DNA of 64,000 nucleotides from an uncultured Paracoccaceae bacterium. GTDB taxonomy: Bacteria; Pseudomonadota; Alphaproteobacteria; Rhodobacterales; Rhodobacteraceae. This document shows, piece by piece, positions 19,162-28,262 of the stretch. The position numbers were made by a program, and so were the translations under genes. The stretch is taken from the NCBI GenBank assembly GCA_937864535.1, contig CALMJS010000020.1, positions 1 through 64,000 on the forward strand, in the 5' to 3' direction. Under the pieces are notes generated by a model, which was not told where the DNA came from, did not search any database, and worked only from the letters and a program-made list of their open reading frames with translations. Numbering within the stretch: position 1 is the stretch's first letter; every line of letters begins with the position of its first letter.

Positions 19162-20478
19162 ATGCCCGATCTTTTCCACACAGAAGAGGCGCCGGTTCGG
19201 ACCGGACCTCGCCCCTTGGCGGATCGCTTGCGACCGCAGTCGCTGTCCGAGGTGATCGGGCAGCAACAGGTTCTGGGTCCTGATGCTCCGCTGGGGGTTA
19301 TGCTGGCCTCAGGAGCGCTTTCGTCTCTGATCCTCTGGGGACCGCCGGGCGTCGGCAAAACGACGATAGCTCGCCTGCTGGCGCATGAAACAGAGCTGCA
19401 TTTCGAACAGGTGAGTGCAATTTTCACCGGCGTGCCGGATCTGCGCAAAGTGTTCGACGCCGCCAAATTGCGCCACAAACAGGGGCGCGGGACGCTGTTG
19501 TTCGTTGACGAAATCCACCGCTTTAACAAGGCGCAGCAGGACAGTTTCCTGCCGCATATGGAGGACGGCACCATCGTTCTGGTCGGGGCGACCACGGAAA
19601 ACCCGTCCTTCGAACTGAACGCGGCTATTCTGTCCCGTGCGCAGGTTCTGGTTCTCACGCGTCTGACCGAGGCCGACCTCGCGGCGCTGTGTGTGCGGGC
19701 CGAACAGGAAATGGGGCGCACCCTGCCGCTGACCGAAGCGGCGCGACTCGCGCTGATCGAGATGGCGGACGGGGACGGCAGAACGATGCTGAACCTGATC
19801 GAACAGGTTCTGGCGTGGCGCGTTGCGACCCCGCTGGACACGGATGCGCTGACGACCCGGCTCATGCGACGCGCGTCCAAGTATGACAAATCCGGCGATG
19901 AACATTACAACCTGATCTCGGCCCTGCATAAGTCGGTGCGGGGGTCCGATCCCGATGCTGCGCTCTATTGGTATGGCCGGATGCTGGAGGGGGGCGAAGA
20001 TCCGCGGTATCTGGCCCGCCGCTTGGTGCGGATGGCGGTCGAGGATATCGGATTGGCCGATCCGCAGGCGCAGAGCTTTTGTCTGCACGCGTGGGAAACC
20101 TACGAACGGATTGGCAGCCCGGAGGGGGAACTGGCGCTGGCGCAGGCGGTGATCTATCTGGCCTTGGCCCCGAAAACCAAGGCCGGCTATGTCGCCTATA
20201 AGGCGGCGCGCGAATTGGCCCGGAAATCTGGCAGCTTGCCGCCGCCCAAACATATTCTGAACGCGCCGACCAAATTGATGAAGGATCAAGGGTATGGCGA
20301 AGGCTATGCCTATGACCATGATGCCGAAGACGGGTTTTCCGGTCAGAATTACTTTCCAGATGGCATGGCGCGTCCGAAATTTTATGATCCCGTCGAAAGA
20401 GGTTTTGAACGCGATCTGAAGAAGCGTGTAGATTATTTCGCAGGCCTTCGCGCCAAACGTCAGTCTGGGCGCGAATGA
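19162..20478 (+). CDS. rarA: Replication-associated recombination protein A (AAA+ ATPase)
   Basis: RarA (MgsA) acts at stalled replication forks. The 438-aa protein has the Walker A GPPGVGKTTIA near residue 60, a Walker B and sensor region with LLFVDEIHRFNKAQQD, and the C-terminal MgsA domain with GSDPDAALYWYGRMLEGGEDP. The N-terminal PLADRLRPQSLSEVIGQ segment is typical. crcB follows 43 nt later. Confidence 0.95.
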   Translation: MPDLFHTEEAPVRTGPRPLADRLRPQSLSEVIGQQQVLGPDAPLGVMLASGALSSLILWGPPGVGKTTIARLLAHETELHFEQVSAIFTGVPDLRKVFDAAKLRHKQGRGTLLFVDEIHRFNKAQQDSFLPHMEDGTIVLVGATTENPSFELNAAILSRAQVLVLTRLTEADLAALCVRAEQEMGRTLPLTEAARLALIEMADGDGRTMLNLIEQVLAWRVATPLDTDALTTRLMRRASKYDKSGDEHYNLISALHKSVRGSDPDAALYWYGRMLEGGEDPRYLARRLVRMAVEDIGLADPQAQSFCLHAWETYERIGSPEGELALAQAVIYLALAPKTKAGYVAYKAARELARKSGSLPPPKHILNAPTKLMKDQGYGEGYAYDHDAEDGFSGQNYFPDGMARPKFYDPVERGFERDLKKRVDYFAGLRAKRQSGRE

Positions 20479-20521
20479 GACCGCGATTGACTCTTGCCAA
20501 CCAAAGGGCCAAAGACCGCCG

Positions 20522-20899
20522 ATGATCTGGAATACACTCTTTGTTGCAGCGGGCGGCGCGATCGGCGCGGCGCTGCGGTATTTGTCCAACGTCGGCTTTA
20601 TGCGCTGGGTTGGACCGGGATTTCCCTTTGGTACGGTCTTTGTGAACGTGCTGGGGTCGTTTTTGATGGGCGTTCTGTTTGTGGCGCTGGCCTACAAGGG
20701 CGGTAACAAGTTTGCGCCGTTCCTGATGACCGGCCTGCTGGGCGGATTTACGACCTTTTCGGCCTATTCACTGGATGCGGTCGCGCTGTATGAACGCGGG
20801 GCTCTGCTATTGGCGGGAATTTATGTCGTCGGAACGGTGATCGTTTCAATCGCGGCGCTGGCCGCAGGGGCAACAGTTGCGCGGATGGTGTTGACATGA
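20522..20899 (+). CDS. crcB: Fluoride ion exporter CrcB/Fluc
   Basis: CrcB forms a dual-topology fluoride channel in the inner membrane. The 125-aa protein has four hydrophobic segments. The family motifs GTVFVNVLGSFLMG (polar-track Asn) and GGFTTFSAYSLDA (Phe box and central TTFS) are visible. No fluoride riboswitch was seen in the short gap upstream. Its stop overlaps the next gene's start by 4 nt (ATGA). Confidence 0.95.
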   Translation: MIWNTLFVAAGGAIGAALRYLSNVGFMRWVGPGFPFGTVFVNVLGSFLMGVLFVALAYKGGNKFAPFLMTGLLGGFTTFSAYSLDAVALYERGALLLAGIYVVGTVIVSIAALAAGATVARMVLT

Positions 20900-21948
20900 G
20901 TGACGTTCAGCTAAAAACGATCTCTCCGGACGAAGCAGAGCTGCGGCTGGACCGTTGGCTGCGCAAGCAGTTTCCGCATTTGACCCAAGGCCGCATCGAA
21001 AAGATGTGTCGCAAGGGGGAATTGCGTGTCGATGGGGGTCGGGTGAAATCGAACCACCGGCTCGAACATGGCCAAAAGGTTCGCATTCCGCCGCTGAATG
21101 AGGCGGACGGGCAGCCCGCACCGCGGCAGATCCGCAAAATTCACCGCTCTGACGCGGAAATGATCCAGGACTGCGTTCTGTGGAAGGACGAGCATATCAT
21201 CGCCCTGAACAAACCGGCGGGATTGCCCTCGCAGGGGGGCTCTGGTCAGGGGGACCGTCACGTGGACGGCCTGACCGAAGCCCTGAAATTCGGGTTCAAG
21301 GATCGCCCCAAGCTGGTGCATCGTCTGGACAAGGATACCTCTGGCCTGTTGTTGCTGGCTCGGACCGACCGGGTCGCCCGCGCTCTGAGCGAGGCGCTGC
21401 GCCACCGCAATGTGCGCAAAATCTATTGGGCCGCCGTTGCCGGTCAGCCCAATCCCAAGGCCGGGTCGATCAAATATGGCCTGATCAAGGCCGCTGGCCG
21501 TGGTCGCGGCGGCGAGGGCGAAAAGATGGTCTGTATCCATCCCCGTGCCGTTGCCGAGACCGAAGGCGCCAAGCGGGCCCATACCGACTATGCGCTGCAA
21601 GATACCGCCGGCACCCGCCTGAGCTGGATGGCGCTGGTTCCGATCACCGGCCGGACGCACCAGCTTCGGGCGCACATGGCTGAAATCGGTCATCCGATCA
21701 TCGGGGACGGGAAATATGGTGGCTCTTCGACGGAAAATCAGGGAGATGGCTGGGGCGCAGGCGTTGGCGGCGACCTGAGCCGCAAACTGCACCTGCATGC
21801 GCGAACTTTGATCATCGAACATCCGATTACCAAGGAAATGCTCACCCTGTCGGCGCCGTTACCGGAACACATGCAGCGGACTTGGGATTACGTGGGTTGG
21901 AACGTCAATCACGCACCGCTTGATCCGTTCAACATGGACAATGAGTGA
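20896..21948 (+). CDS. RluA-family 23S rRNA pseudouridine synthase (RluC-like)
   Basis: Converts specific uridines of 23S rRNA to pseudouridine. The 350-aa protein has an N-terminal S4 domain (LDRWLRKQFPHLTQGRIEKM, then CRKGELRVDGGRVK) and the catalytic motif HRLDKDTSGLLLLART with the nucleophilic Asp near residue 148. The GRTHQLRAHMAEIGHPIIGD segment is also typical. RluC-like by domain order; the exact target uridines cannot be read from sequence. Overlaps crcB and the following HAD gene. Confidence 0.92.
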   Translation: MSDVQLKTISPDEAELRLDRWLRKQFPHLTQGRIEKMCRKGELRVDGGRVKSNHRLEHGQKVRIPPLNEADGQPAPRQIRKIHRSDAEMIQDCVLWKDEHIIALNKPAGLPSQGGSGQGDRHVDGLTEALKFGFKDRPKLVHRLDKDTSGLLLLARTDRVARALSEALRHRNVRKIYWAAVAGQPNPKAGSIKYGLIKAAGRGRGGEGEKMVCIHPRAVAETEGAKRAHTDYALQDTAGTRLSWMALVPITGRTHQLRAHMAEIGHPIIGDGKYGGSSTENQGDGWGAGVGGDLSRKLHLHARTLIIEHPITKEMLTLSAPLPEHMQRTWDYVGWNVNHAPLDPFNMDNE

Positions 21949-22615
21949 CCTTGGCCTGATCATCTGGGACGTAGACGGCACATTGGTGGACAGTCAGGCC
22001 ACCATTATTGCCGCCATGTCCCAAGCCTTTGACGCGGTGGGTCTGGCGGTCCCGACGGATCGGGACATCCGGTCAATCGTCGGGCTCTCGCTCGAACGCG
22101 GGTTCGAGCGTCTCTTGCCCGCTGCCGACCAACACGCCATATCGGCTTTGGCCGATGCCTATCGGCGCGCTTATTTTGAACGGCGCGAACGTCTGGGCAC
22201 GCCCGGAACCAGTCCGTTTTATCCCGGTATCCGTCCGTTGCTGGATCGGCTGCACGCGATGGATAGGGTTTTGATGGCGATTGCGACGGGTAAATCCCGA
22301 CGCGGGGTCGATTTGCTGGTGCAGGGCCACGGGCTCGAGGGGTATTTTATCTGCCGCGAGACGGCTGATACCCATCCGTCCAAGCCACACCCCTCGATGA
22401 TCCTGGATATTCTGGATCAAACCGGCCTGTCGCCCGAGGCAGCCGTCATGGTTGGCGACACGAGCTTTGATATGGATATGGCGCGGGCAGCCGGGGTTCG
22501 CTCGATTGGTGTGACATGGGGCTATCATCGTCGGGATGACCTGATGGCCGATCAGATCGTCGAGGATATCCCGGATCTGACGCAGGCTCTGATGACGTTT
22601 TTGGAGGCAAAATGA
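21941..22615 (+). CDS. HAD-IA family hydrolase
   Basis: A 224-aa haloacid-dehalogenase superfamily phosphatase. Motif I is DVDGTLVD near residue 9, motif III is the lysine in the THPSKPHP region, and motif IV is GDTSFDMDMARAAG. The helical cap follows motif I, as in phosphoglycolate-phosphatase-like members. The ATG at 21941 overlaps the pseudouridine synthase stop; an upstream TTG at 21920 is less likely. It ends overlapping the ATP12 start (ATGA). Substrate unknown. Confidence 0.9.
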   Translation: MSDLGLIIWDVDGTLVDSQATIIAAMSQAFDAVGLAVPTDRDIRSIVGLSLERGFERLLPAADQHAISALADAYRRAYFERRERLGTPGTSPFYPGIRPLLDRLHAMDRVLMAIATGKSRRGVDLLVQGHGLEGYFICRETADTHPSKPHPSMILDILDQTGLSPEAAVMVGDTSFDMDMARAAGVRSIGVTWGYHRRDDLMADQIVEDIPDLTQALMTFLEAK

Positions 22616-23328
22616 GCGGTTGGAAAGCAAAGCGGTTCTGGACCGAAGCCAAGGCGGTAGCAGTCGATGGCGGTTGGCAGATCGAATTGGACGGCCGTTT
22701 GGTGCGGTCTCCGGCCAAAACGCCGGTGATCGTGCCGACGCAGGCTGTTGCGGTTGCGATTGCAGCCGAGTGGAACGCACAAACCGGCGAAGTGCGGCCC
22801 GAGACCATGCCTGTCACCCGGTTTGCCAATTCCGCGCTGGACAAGGTCATGCCGCAGTTTGAAGAGGTGTGCGATATGCTGGCCGCCTATGGTGGCAGCG
22901 ATCTGCTGTGCTATCGCGCCGACGCGCCGCAGGAATTGCAGCAACGCCAGGCCGAGGCCTGGGACCCGATTCTGGACTGGCTGCATGGCGCGACGGGCGT
23001 TCGTTTGGCCGTCACGAAGGGCGTTATGCCGATCGCACAGGCCAGCGACGGTCAGGCGGTCTTGCGCGGCCATGTCGGCAGATTGACGGCGTTCGAGATT
23101 GCGGCCTTCCATGATTTGGTGACGATTTCCGGCTCGCTCGCGATCGCCCTTGCCGTCTCCGAACGGCATCTGGCCGCGGAACAGGCGTGGCTCAAGTCCC
23201 GCGTGGATGAGGTGTGGCAAGAGGAACAGTGGGGCCCCGACGAAGAGGCCACAGAGATCGCTGACCTCAAAAAGCAGGCTTTCCTGACGGCGGCACAGAT
23301 TCTCGCTGATCTCAGAACTGATAGCTGA
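22612..23328 (+). CDS. ATP12-family F1-ATPase assembly chaperone
   Basis: ATP12 proteins bind the F1 alpha subunit during ATP synthase assembly in mitochondria and alphaproteobacteria. The 238-aa protein has the family start GWKAKRFWTEAKAV, the VRSPAKTPVIVPT segment, and the EWNAQTGEVRPETMPVTRFANSALDKV signature. Last gene of a tightly overlapping crcB-rluC-HAD-ATP12 unit. It presumably serves the main H+ ATP synthase, which is not in this window; a role with the N-ATPase here is unproven. Confidence 0.93.
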   Translation: MSGWKAKRFWTEAKAVAVDGGWQIELDGRLVRSPAKTPVIVPTQAVAVAIAAEWNAQTGEVRPETMPVTRFANSALDKVMPQFEEVCDMLAAYGGSDLLCYRADAPQELQQRQAEAWDPILDWLHGATGVRLAVTKGVMPIAQASDGQAVLRGHVGRLTAFEIAAFHDLVTISGSLAIALAVSERHLAAEQAWLKSRVDEVWQEEQWGPDEEATEIADLKKQAFLTAAQILADLRTDS

Positions 23329-23340
23329 CAGGACATTTGT

Positions 23341-23360
23341 CGGGCTTTCGCCCGGTTTTT
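23341..23360 (+). terminator. Terminator after the ATP12 gene
   Basis: A 5-bp stem (CGGGC with GCCCG) closes a TTTC loop and is followed by GTTTTTG. Short but well placed. Confidence 0.7.
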
Positions 23361-23405
23361 GATCATTTGTTCTGCCATTGCCCGCATAATGGGTAGAGCA
23401 CCCTC

Positions 23406-23436
23406 TTGACCTGTTGCTCAAATTTCGACCTACTTA
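23406..23436 (+). promoter_or_regulatory. Possible aapJ promoter
   Basis: TTGACC (23406-23411) with a -10-like CCTACTTA stretch at 23429-23436. It lies about 100 nt upstream of aapJ; a small CCGGCA/TGCCGG hairpin follows in the leader at 23498-23512. The -10 choice is uncertain. Confidence 0.35.
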
Positions 23437-23532
23437 GGGCATCGCTGCGGCTCAATCGCAGCGGGCGATCACTTCGTCGCCATCAAAACCAAAAACGCCG
23501 GCACTCTGCCGGTAGCTCAGGAAGAGGTAATC

Positions 23533-24552
23533 ATGAAGAAATCCGTATTGCTTGGTGCTGTTGCAGTTGTCGGCCTGACCGCCGCCGCTGCCTCGGCCGC
23601 CACGCTAGACGACGTTAAGGCACGTGGTAAACTGAACTGCGGCGTCTCCTCCGGTCTGACTGGCTTCTCGCAGCCGGACAGCAACGGGGTATGGCAGGGG
23701 TTTGACGTTGCTGTTTGCCGCGCGATTGCTGCTGCTGTTCTGGGTGACCCGGCTGCCGTTGAATTCATTCCGCTGACCACGCAGGTGCGTTTCACCGCAC
23801 TGGCCTCGGGCGAGATCGACATTCTGGCCCGTAACACCACCTGGACCTTCTCGCGCGATACCGACCTCAAGTTTGATTTCATCGGCGTGAACTACTACGA
23901 CGGTCAGGGCTTTATGGTCCCGAAATCGCTCGGCGTGACCTCGGCCAAGGATCTGGACGGCGCGACCGTTTGTATCCAGACCGGCACCACCACCGAACTG
24001 AACCTGTCGGACTTCTTCCGCGCGAACAACATCAGCTACCAGCCGGTGCCGATCGAAACCAACGCCGAAGCCCAGCAGCAGTATCTGGCTGGCGCTTGTG
24101 ACGTGTACACCACCGACGCATCGGGCTTGGCCGCTACCCGCGCCACGTTCGAGGCACCGGGCGACCACGTCCTGCTGCCGGAAATCATCTCCAAAGAGCC
24201 GCTGGGCCCGGTTGTTCGCCACGGCGACAACGAATGGGGTGATATCGCCATGTGGACGCTGAATGCTCTGATCTCTGCCGAAGAGATGGGCATTACCTCG
24301 GCCAACGTTCAGGAACTGGCTGCCGCTCCGACCAACAACCCCGAAGTGAACCGTATCCTCGGCACCGAAGGTGAACTGGGCGCGATGATCGGTCTGGACA
24401 ACCAGTGGGCCGTTCGTGCAATCGCCGCTGGCGGTAACTACGGCGAAATCTTTGAGCGCAATATCGGTGAAAACACTCCGATTGGTCTGGCCCGTGGCCT
24501 GAACGCCCAGTGGACCGAAGGCGGCCTGCTGTACTCGCCGCCCTTCCGCTAA
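23533..24552 (+). CDS. aapJ: General L-amino acid ABC transporter, substrate-binding protein
   Basis: Periplasmic binding protein of the broad-range AapJQMP/BztABCD amino acid importer. The 339-aa precursor has a signal peptide (MKKSVLLGAVAVVGL... ending ASA, cleavage near residue 22). The mature start is TLDDVKARGKLNCGVSSGLTG, a typical AapJ sequence. The TTQVRFTALASGEIDILARNTTW and LGPVVRHGDNEWGDI segments are characteristic. A strong hairpin between it and aapQ fits the excess of binding protein over permease. Confidence 0.96.
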   Translation: MKKSVLLGAVAVVGLTAAAASAATLDDVKARGKLNCGVSSGLTGFSQPDSNGVWQGFDVAVCRAIAAAVLGDPAAVEFIPLTTQVRFTALASGEIDILARNTTWTFSRDTDLKFDFIGVNYYDGQGFMVPKSLGVTSAKDLDGATVCIQTGTTTELNLSDFFRANNISYQPVPIETNAEAQQQYLAGACDVYTTDASGLAATRATFEAPGDHVLLPEIISKEPLGPVVRHGDNEWGDIAMWTLNALISAEEMGITSANVQELAAAPTNNPEVNRILGTEGELGAMIGLDNQWAVRAIAAGGNYGEIFERNIGENTPIGLARGLNAQWTEGGLLYSPPFR

Positions 24553-24565
24553 GATCCTAGACTGG

Positions 24566-24597
24566 AAAGGGCGCGGGAGAACCGCGCCCTTTTTCCC
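24566..24597 (+). terminator. Hairpin between aapJ and aapQ
   Basis: A perfect 11-bp stem (AAAGGGCGCGG with CCGCGCCCTTT) closes a GAGAA loop and ends in a T run. Partial termination or 3'-end protection here would raise AapJ over AapQMP. Confidence 0.85.
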
Positions 24598-24682
24598 AAT
24601 AAGACCAAGAACAGCCCCCCACTGACGGATAATGACAGCCGAAAATCGGCGCAGCACGTGGGCGGGAGCCGGGGAGATTCAG

Positions 24683-26131
24683 ATGACGACCCACACCGAG
24701 CCGCCAAAAGCGGGCTTTCGGCTGAGCCAACTTATCTACGACACACGCTATCGTTCGATCACCATTCAGGTTGTCGCCGTGCTATTGCTCGGCGGGGCCT
24801 TTTACTGGTTGATGGGCAATACCGTGGAAAACCTGCGGGTGCAGGGCAAGTCCTTTGATCTGGGCTTCCTGTCGAACAGGGCAGGCTATGATATCAACCA
24901 ACGCCTGATCGACTATGACTCGAACGCGACACATGGACGTGCAGCTTTGGTTGGCATCCTGAACACGCTTTTGGTCGCTGTCTTGGGCTGCATTCTGGCC
25001 ACCGTTCTGGGCGTGATTTTCGGCGTGTTGCGCCTGTCGAAAAACTGGATCGTTGCAAAACTTGCGACTGTCTACGTCGAAGGGTTCCGCAACGTTCCGC
25101 TGCTGCTGTGGATCATTGCGATTTTCGCGATCCTGACCGAGAGCACCCCCGAGCCGCGTGATTTCCGCGAGGATGGCCCAGCCTCGATGAGTCTGTTCGG
25201 CACGATCGCAATCACGACCCGCGGGATCTACGTCCCGCGCCCGATTTTCGGCGATGGTGCCCCTACGCTGCTGGCGGTTTTTGTCCTGTCTGTCGGTGCA
25301 GCCATCTTTCTTCGTCGGCAATCCGTCGCGCGTCAGGCTGAAACCGGCCGTCCGCCGATGCCGGTTTGGCAGTCGATCCTGCTGGTGATCGCTGTGACCG
25401 GCCTGTTTTTCTGTTTGCAGGGCGGGGTTTCCGCGACCCTGTTCGGGCTGGTGCAGATCGGCGCTGTGGTATCGGTCGCGCTGGTGGCGTTTGGTCTGCA
25501 AAAACCGGCGACAGCGGCCCTGGGTCTGGACGGCGCAGTTGCGTGGACTGTCGGCGGTCTGTTTGCGATTGCGGCTGCCGCAGCATGGCAGTTTGGGATC
25601 GCAGGGACCGTCTGGCCCGCGGCACAATCTGCCTTGGCGATTGATACGGCCTTTGCTCCCTCGGTCGCTTGGGAATTCCCGACCATGGGACGCTTTAACT
25701 TTGAAGGCGGCGTCCAGCTGGGTAACCCGCTGATCGCGCTTTGGATTGCGCTCTCGCTCTATACCGGGGCCTTTATCGCGGAAATCGTACGGGGCGGTAT
25801 TCTGGCCGTGTCCAAGGGCCAGTCCGAGGCTGCCTTTGCACTTGGCCTGCGTCCGAGCCGGACCATGAGTTTGGTGATCCTGCCGCAGGCATTGCGGGTG
25901 ATCATCCCGCCGCTGATTTCACAGTTCCTGAACCTGACCAAAAACTCTTCGTTGGCGATTGCCATTGGGTACATGGATGTCCGTTCGACCTTGGGCGGGA
26001 TCACCGTGAACCAAACCGGGCGAGAGCTGGAAGGTATCGTTCTGGTCGGCCTATTCTACCTCACGATCAGCCTGTTGATCGCATCGAGCATGAATTTCTT
26101 TAACAACCGCGTCAAACTGAAGGAGCGCTGA
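24683..26131 (+). CDS. aapQ: General L-amino acid ABC transporter, permease AapQ
   Basis: One of two membrane subunits of the Aap importer. From ATG 24683 (GGGGAG six bases upstream) it is 482 aa. It has an N-terminal helix near residue 30, a central hydrophobic segment and the C-terminal permease domain. The EAA loop is IVRGGILAVSKGQSEAAFALGL followed by the LVILPQALRVIIPPL helix. It is somewhat longer than the roughly 400-aa AapQ of rhizobia, because of extra hydrophobic sequence in the middle (about residues 190-310). One base separates it from aapM. Confidence 0.93.
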   Translation: MTTHTEPPKAGFRLSQLIYDTRYRSITIQVVAVLLLGGAFYWLMGNTVENLRVQGKSFDLGFLSNRAGYDINQRLIDYDSNATHGRAALVGILNTLLVAVLGCILATVLGVIFGVLRLSKNWIVAKLATVYVEGFRNVPLLLWIIAIFAILTESTPEPRDFREDGPASMSLFGTIAITTRGIYVPRPIFGDGAPTLLAVFVLSVGAAIFLRRQSVARQAETGRPPMPVWQSILLVIAVTGLFFCLQGGVSATLFGLVQIGAVVSVALVAFGLQKPATAALGLDGAVAWTVGGLFAIAAAAAWQFGIAGTVWPAAQSALAIDTAFAPSVAWEFPTMGRFNFEGGVQLGNPLIALWIALSLYTGAFIAEIVRGGILAVSKGQSEAAFALGLRPSRTMSLVILPQALRVIIPPLISQFLNLTKNSSLAIAIGYMDVRSTLGGITVNQTGRELEGIVLVGLFYLTISLLIASSMNFFNNRVKLKER

Positions 26132-26132
26132 G

Positions 26133-28250
26133 ATGTCAGATACACATGCGCGCACTATCAGCTATGTCCGCAGTTCGATGATCGCCCCCTCGGCGCCCCC
26201 GACGGCGCAAACAGGTGTGGTCAAATGGATGCGGGAGAACCTGTTTTCAAGCGCCCTGAATGCCATCCTGTCGGTCGCCGCGCTCTACCTGATCTGGACT
26301 GTGGTCTCCGGATTGGTGCCATGGCTCTACCATTCTGTCTGGATCGCCGGGTCTCTGACCGAGTGCCGCGAAGTGCTGTCGGTGGTCGCCCCACTGGCAG
26401 AGCATGGTGGCGGATGTTTCGCCGTGATTTCCGAACGTTGGATGCAGCTCCTGTTCGGGTTCTATCGCTATGACCTCTACTGGCGGCCGATTTCGGTTTT
26501 CGTCCTTATGTTTGTAGCGGTTGCCCCGATCCTTTTTGCTGACCGTCTGCCGCGTCAGATGCTCTGGTTTAGCGCGCTTTATCCCTTCCTCGCGACGTGG
26601 TTGCTCTGGGGTGGGTCCTTCTGGCTGCCGATCCTTGCAATCTTGGGGTTTGTGGTCGGCGCGATTGCCGCCCGTTTGGCCGGGTCTGTCGCCGGCATGG
26701 CGGGCGCTGTCGCCGCAGGTGTGATCGCCGCTGTCGGCTGGTGGATTTACGCCACACCGATGATCAGCGACTCGCTGCATCGAATGGTCGCTGCCAGCAA
26801 TATGGCGGAGCAGCAGGAGGCTGCCGCAGCCACCATTAACACCGCAACCGACGCTATCGCCGCTATAGAGGCGCAACAGGCCGAAGTTCAGGAACGGATC
26901 TCGGACCTCGAGGTGCGCAAGAATGAACTGCTCGCCACCTTGCAGGTGGCCGAGGGTGAACAGGTGAACGTCAGCCCCGAGCAGAAGGACGAGTTTGAAC
27001 ATGCGGTAGCCTCGCTGCAGGGCGCCCGCTTTGGTCTGAATGCGCTGAACCGCGACGTATTCTTGCTGCAAAAACAGGTCACAGAGGCGCGTTCGCTCCT
27101 GTCCAGCATTGATAGCCTGCCCACGTGGGAGGCCGATCTGCCCAAGTTGCAGGCTGATATCCTTGCGGCGCGGGCCGCGCTGCCGGACTCGGTTCGCAAC
27201 ATGGTTGCCGTCGAAGAGGTCGATCCCGGCACCCCGGCTGACGTGATCCGTGCGTTGTCACTGGTGATTGACGCTGAACAAAAGGCCGCTCAGGCCCGGG
27301 CTGCGCTGCCGGACGACCTTTTGGCTCTTGAGAGCGCGGATGATGCGCCCTTGGGGACCGATAACGATGCCGTCGAAGCACTTGAAACGGTGATCGCCGC
27401 CGAAGCCGCTGCGCGTCAGGCGCGGGCCGAATTGCCCGAACTGGTCCGCAACATGATGTCTGTGGACGAGGTTGATCGTGGCACGCCCGCCGCGGACGTT
27501 TCCGCCCTGTCGGCGGTTCTGGCGCAGGAAACGGCTGCTGTTTCGCTGCAACAGAACATCGATGCCGCCTATCAGCAGATCGGCCGAATGGGTCTGGAAC
27601 CGGTCGGGAGCCGTGATTTTGGCGGCTTTATGCTGGCACTGATCATCGGGATTTCGGGGATTGTGCTATCGCTGCCGTTGGGGGTTCTGCTCGCGCTGGC
27701 GCGTCAGTCCGATCTGCCGGTGGTAAAATATGCCGCCGTGGCCTTTATCGAAGTGATCCGCGGTGTGCCGCTGATCGTCTGGCTGTTCACGGCCTCGCTG
27801 CTGCTCAAGTATTTCTTGCCCAAGGGCACTAATATGGACCTCGTGCTGCGCGTGGTCGTGATGGTGACGTTGTTCTCTGCGGCCTATATCGCAGAGGTGG
27901 TGCGCGGTGGTTTGGCGGCCTTGCCCAAGGGGCAATATGAGGCGGCCGATTCGCTGGGTCTTGATTACTGGAAATCGATGCGGCTGATCATTCTGCCGCA
28001 GGCGCTCAAAATCTCGATCCCTGGGATCGTGAACACCTTTATCGGGCTGTTCAAGGATACCACTCTGGTCGGGATTATCGGCCTCTTGGACCCCTTGGGT
28101 CTGGCCAGCGCTATTCGGGCGTCGACCGAATGGAACGGCGTCTATTGGGAACTCTTCATCTTTATCGGCGTGGTGTTCTTTGTGTTCTGTTTCAGCATGG
28201 GGCGCTATTCGCTCTGGTTGGAACACAAACTCGCACGTGGCCACCGCTAA
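26133..28250 (+). CDS. aapM: General L-amino acid ABC transporter, permease AapM, with large coiled-coil insertion
   Basis: Second permease of the Aap importer. At 705 aa it is far longer than typical AapM/BztC (about 380-430 aa). The C-terminal permease domain is normal (residues about 495-700), with EVIRGVPLIVWLF and the EAA loop VVRGGLAALPKGQYEAADSLGL. The N-terminal part has membrane segments to about residue 210. Residues about 215-485 form a long, charged, alanine-rich coiled-coil insertion. It includes three degenerate repeats of about 43 aa (345-387, 388-429, 430-474), each beginning ARAALP or close to it. The frame is open throughout, so this is not a frameshift. Confidence 0.92.
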   Translation: MSDTHARTISYVRSSMIAPSAPPTAQTGVVKWMRENLFSSALNAILSVAALYLIWTVVSGLVPWLYHSVWIAGSLTECREVLSVVAPLAEHGGGCFAVISERWMQLLFGFYRYDLYWRPISVFVLMFVAVAPILFADRLPRQMLWFSALYPFLATWLLWGGSFWLPILAILGFVVGAIAARLAGSVAGMAGAVAAGVIAAVGWWIYATPMISDSLHRMVAASNMAEQQEAAAATINTATDAIAAIEAQQAEVQERISDLEVRKNELLATLQVAEGEQVNVSPEQKDEFEHAVASLQGARFGLNALNRDVFLLQKQVTEARSLLSSIDSLPTWEADLPKLQADILAARAALPDSVRNMVAVEEVDPGTPADVIRALSLVIDAEQKAAQARAALPDDLLALESADDAPLGTDNDAVEALETVIAAEAAARQARAELPELVRNMMSVDEVDRGTPAADVSALSAVLAQETAAVSLQQNIDAAYQQIGRMGLEPVGSRDFGGFMLALIIGISGIVLSLPLGVLLALARQSDLPVVKYAAVAFIEVIRGVPLIVWLFTASLLLKYFLPKGTNMDLVLRVVVMVTLFSAAYIAEVVRGGLAALPKGQYEAADSLGLDYWKSMRLIILPQALKISIPGIVNTFIGLFKDTTLVGIIGLLDPLGLASAIRASTEWNGVYWELFIFIGVVFFVFCFSMGRYSLWLEHKLARGHR
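27165..27554 (+). repeat. Three tandem degenerate repeats inside aapM
   Basis: Three in-frame units of about 43 codons encode ARAALP..VRNM.-EEVD.GTP-type blocks. Units 1 and 3 are the most alike (LPDSVRNMVAVEEVDPGTPAD and LPELVRNMMSVDEVDRGTPAA); unit 2 is diverged. They lie within the coiled-coil insertion. Confidence 0.75.
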
Positions 28251-28262
28251 GGAGACCGAACA

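Noticed and set aside
20478-20522. Fluoride riboswitch before crcB
   Set aside because: The gap is too short and lacks the conserved fluoride riboswitch core.
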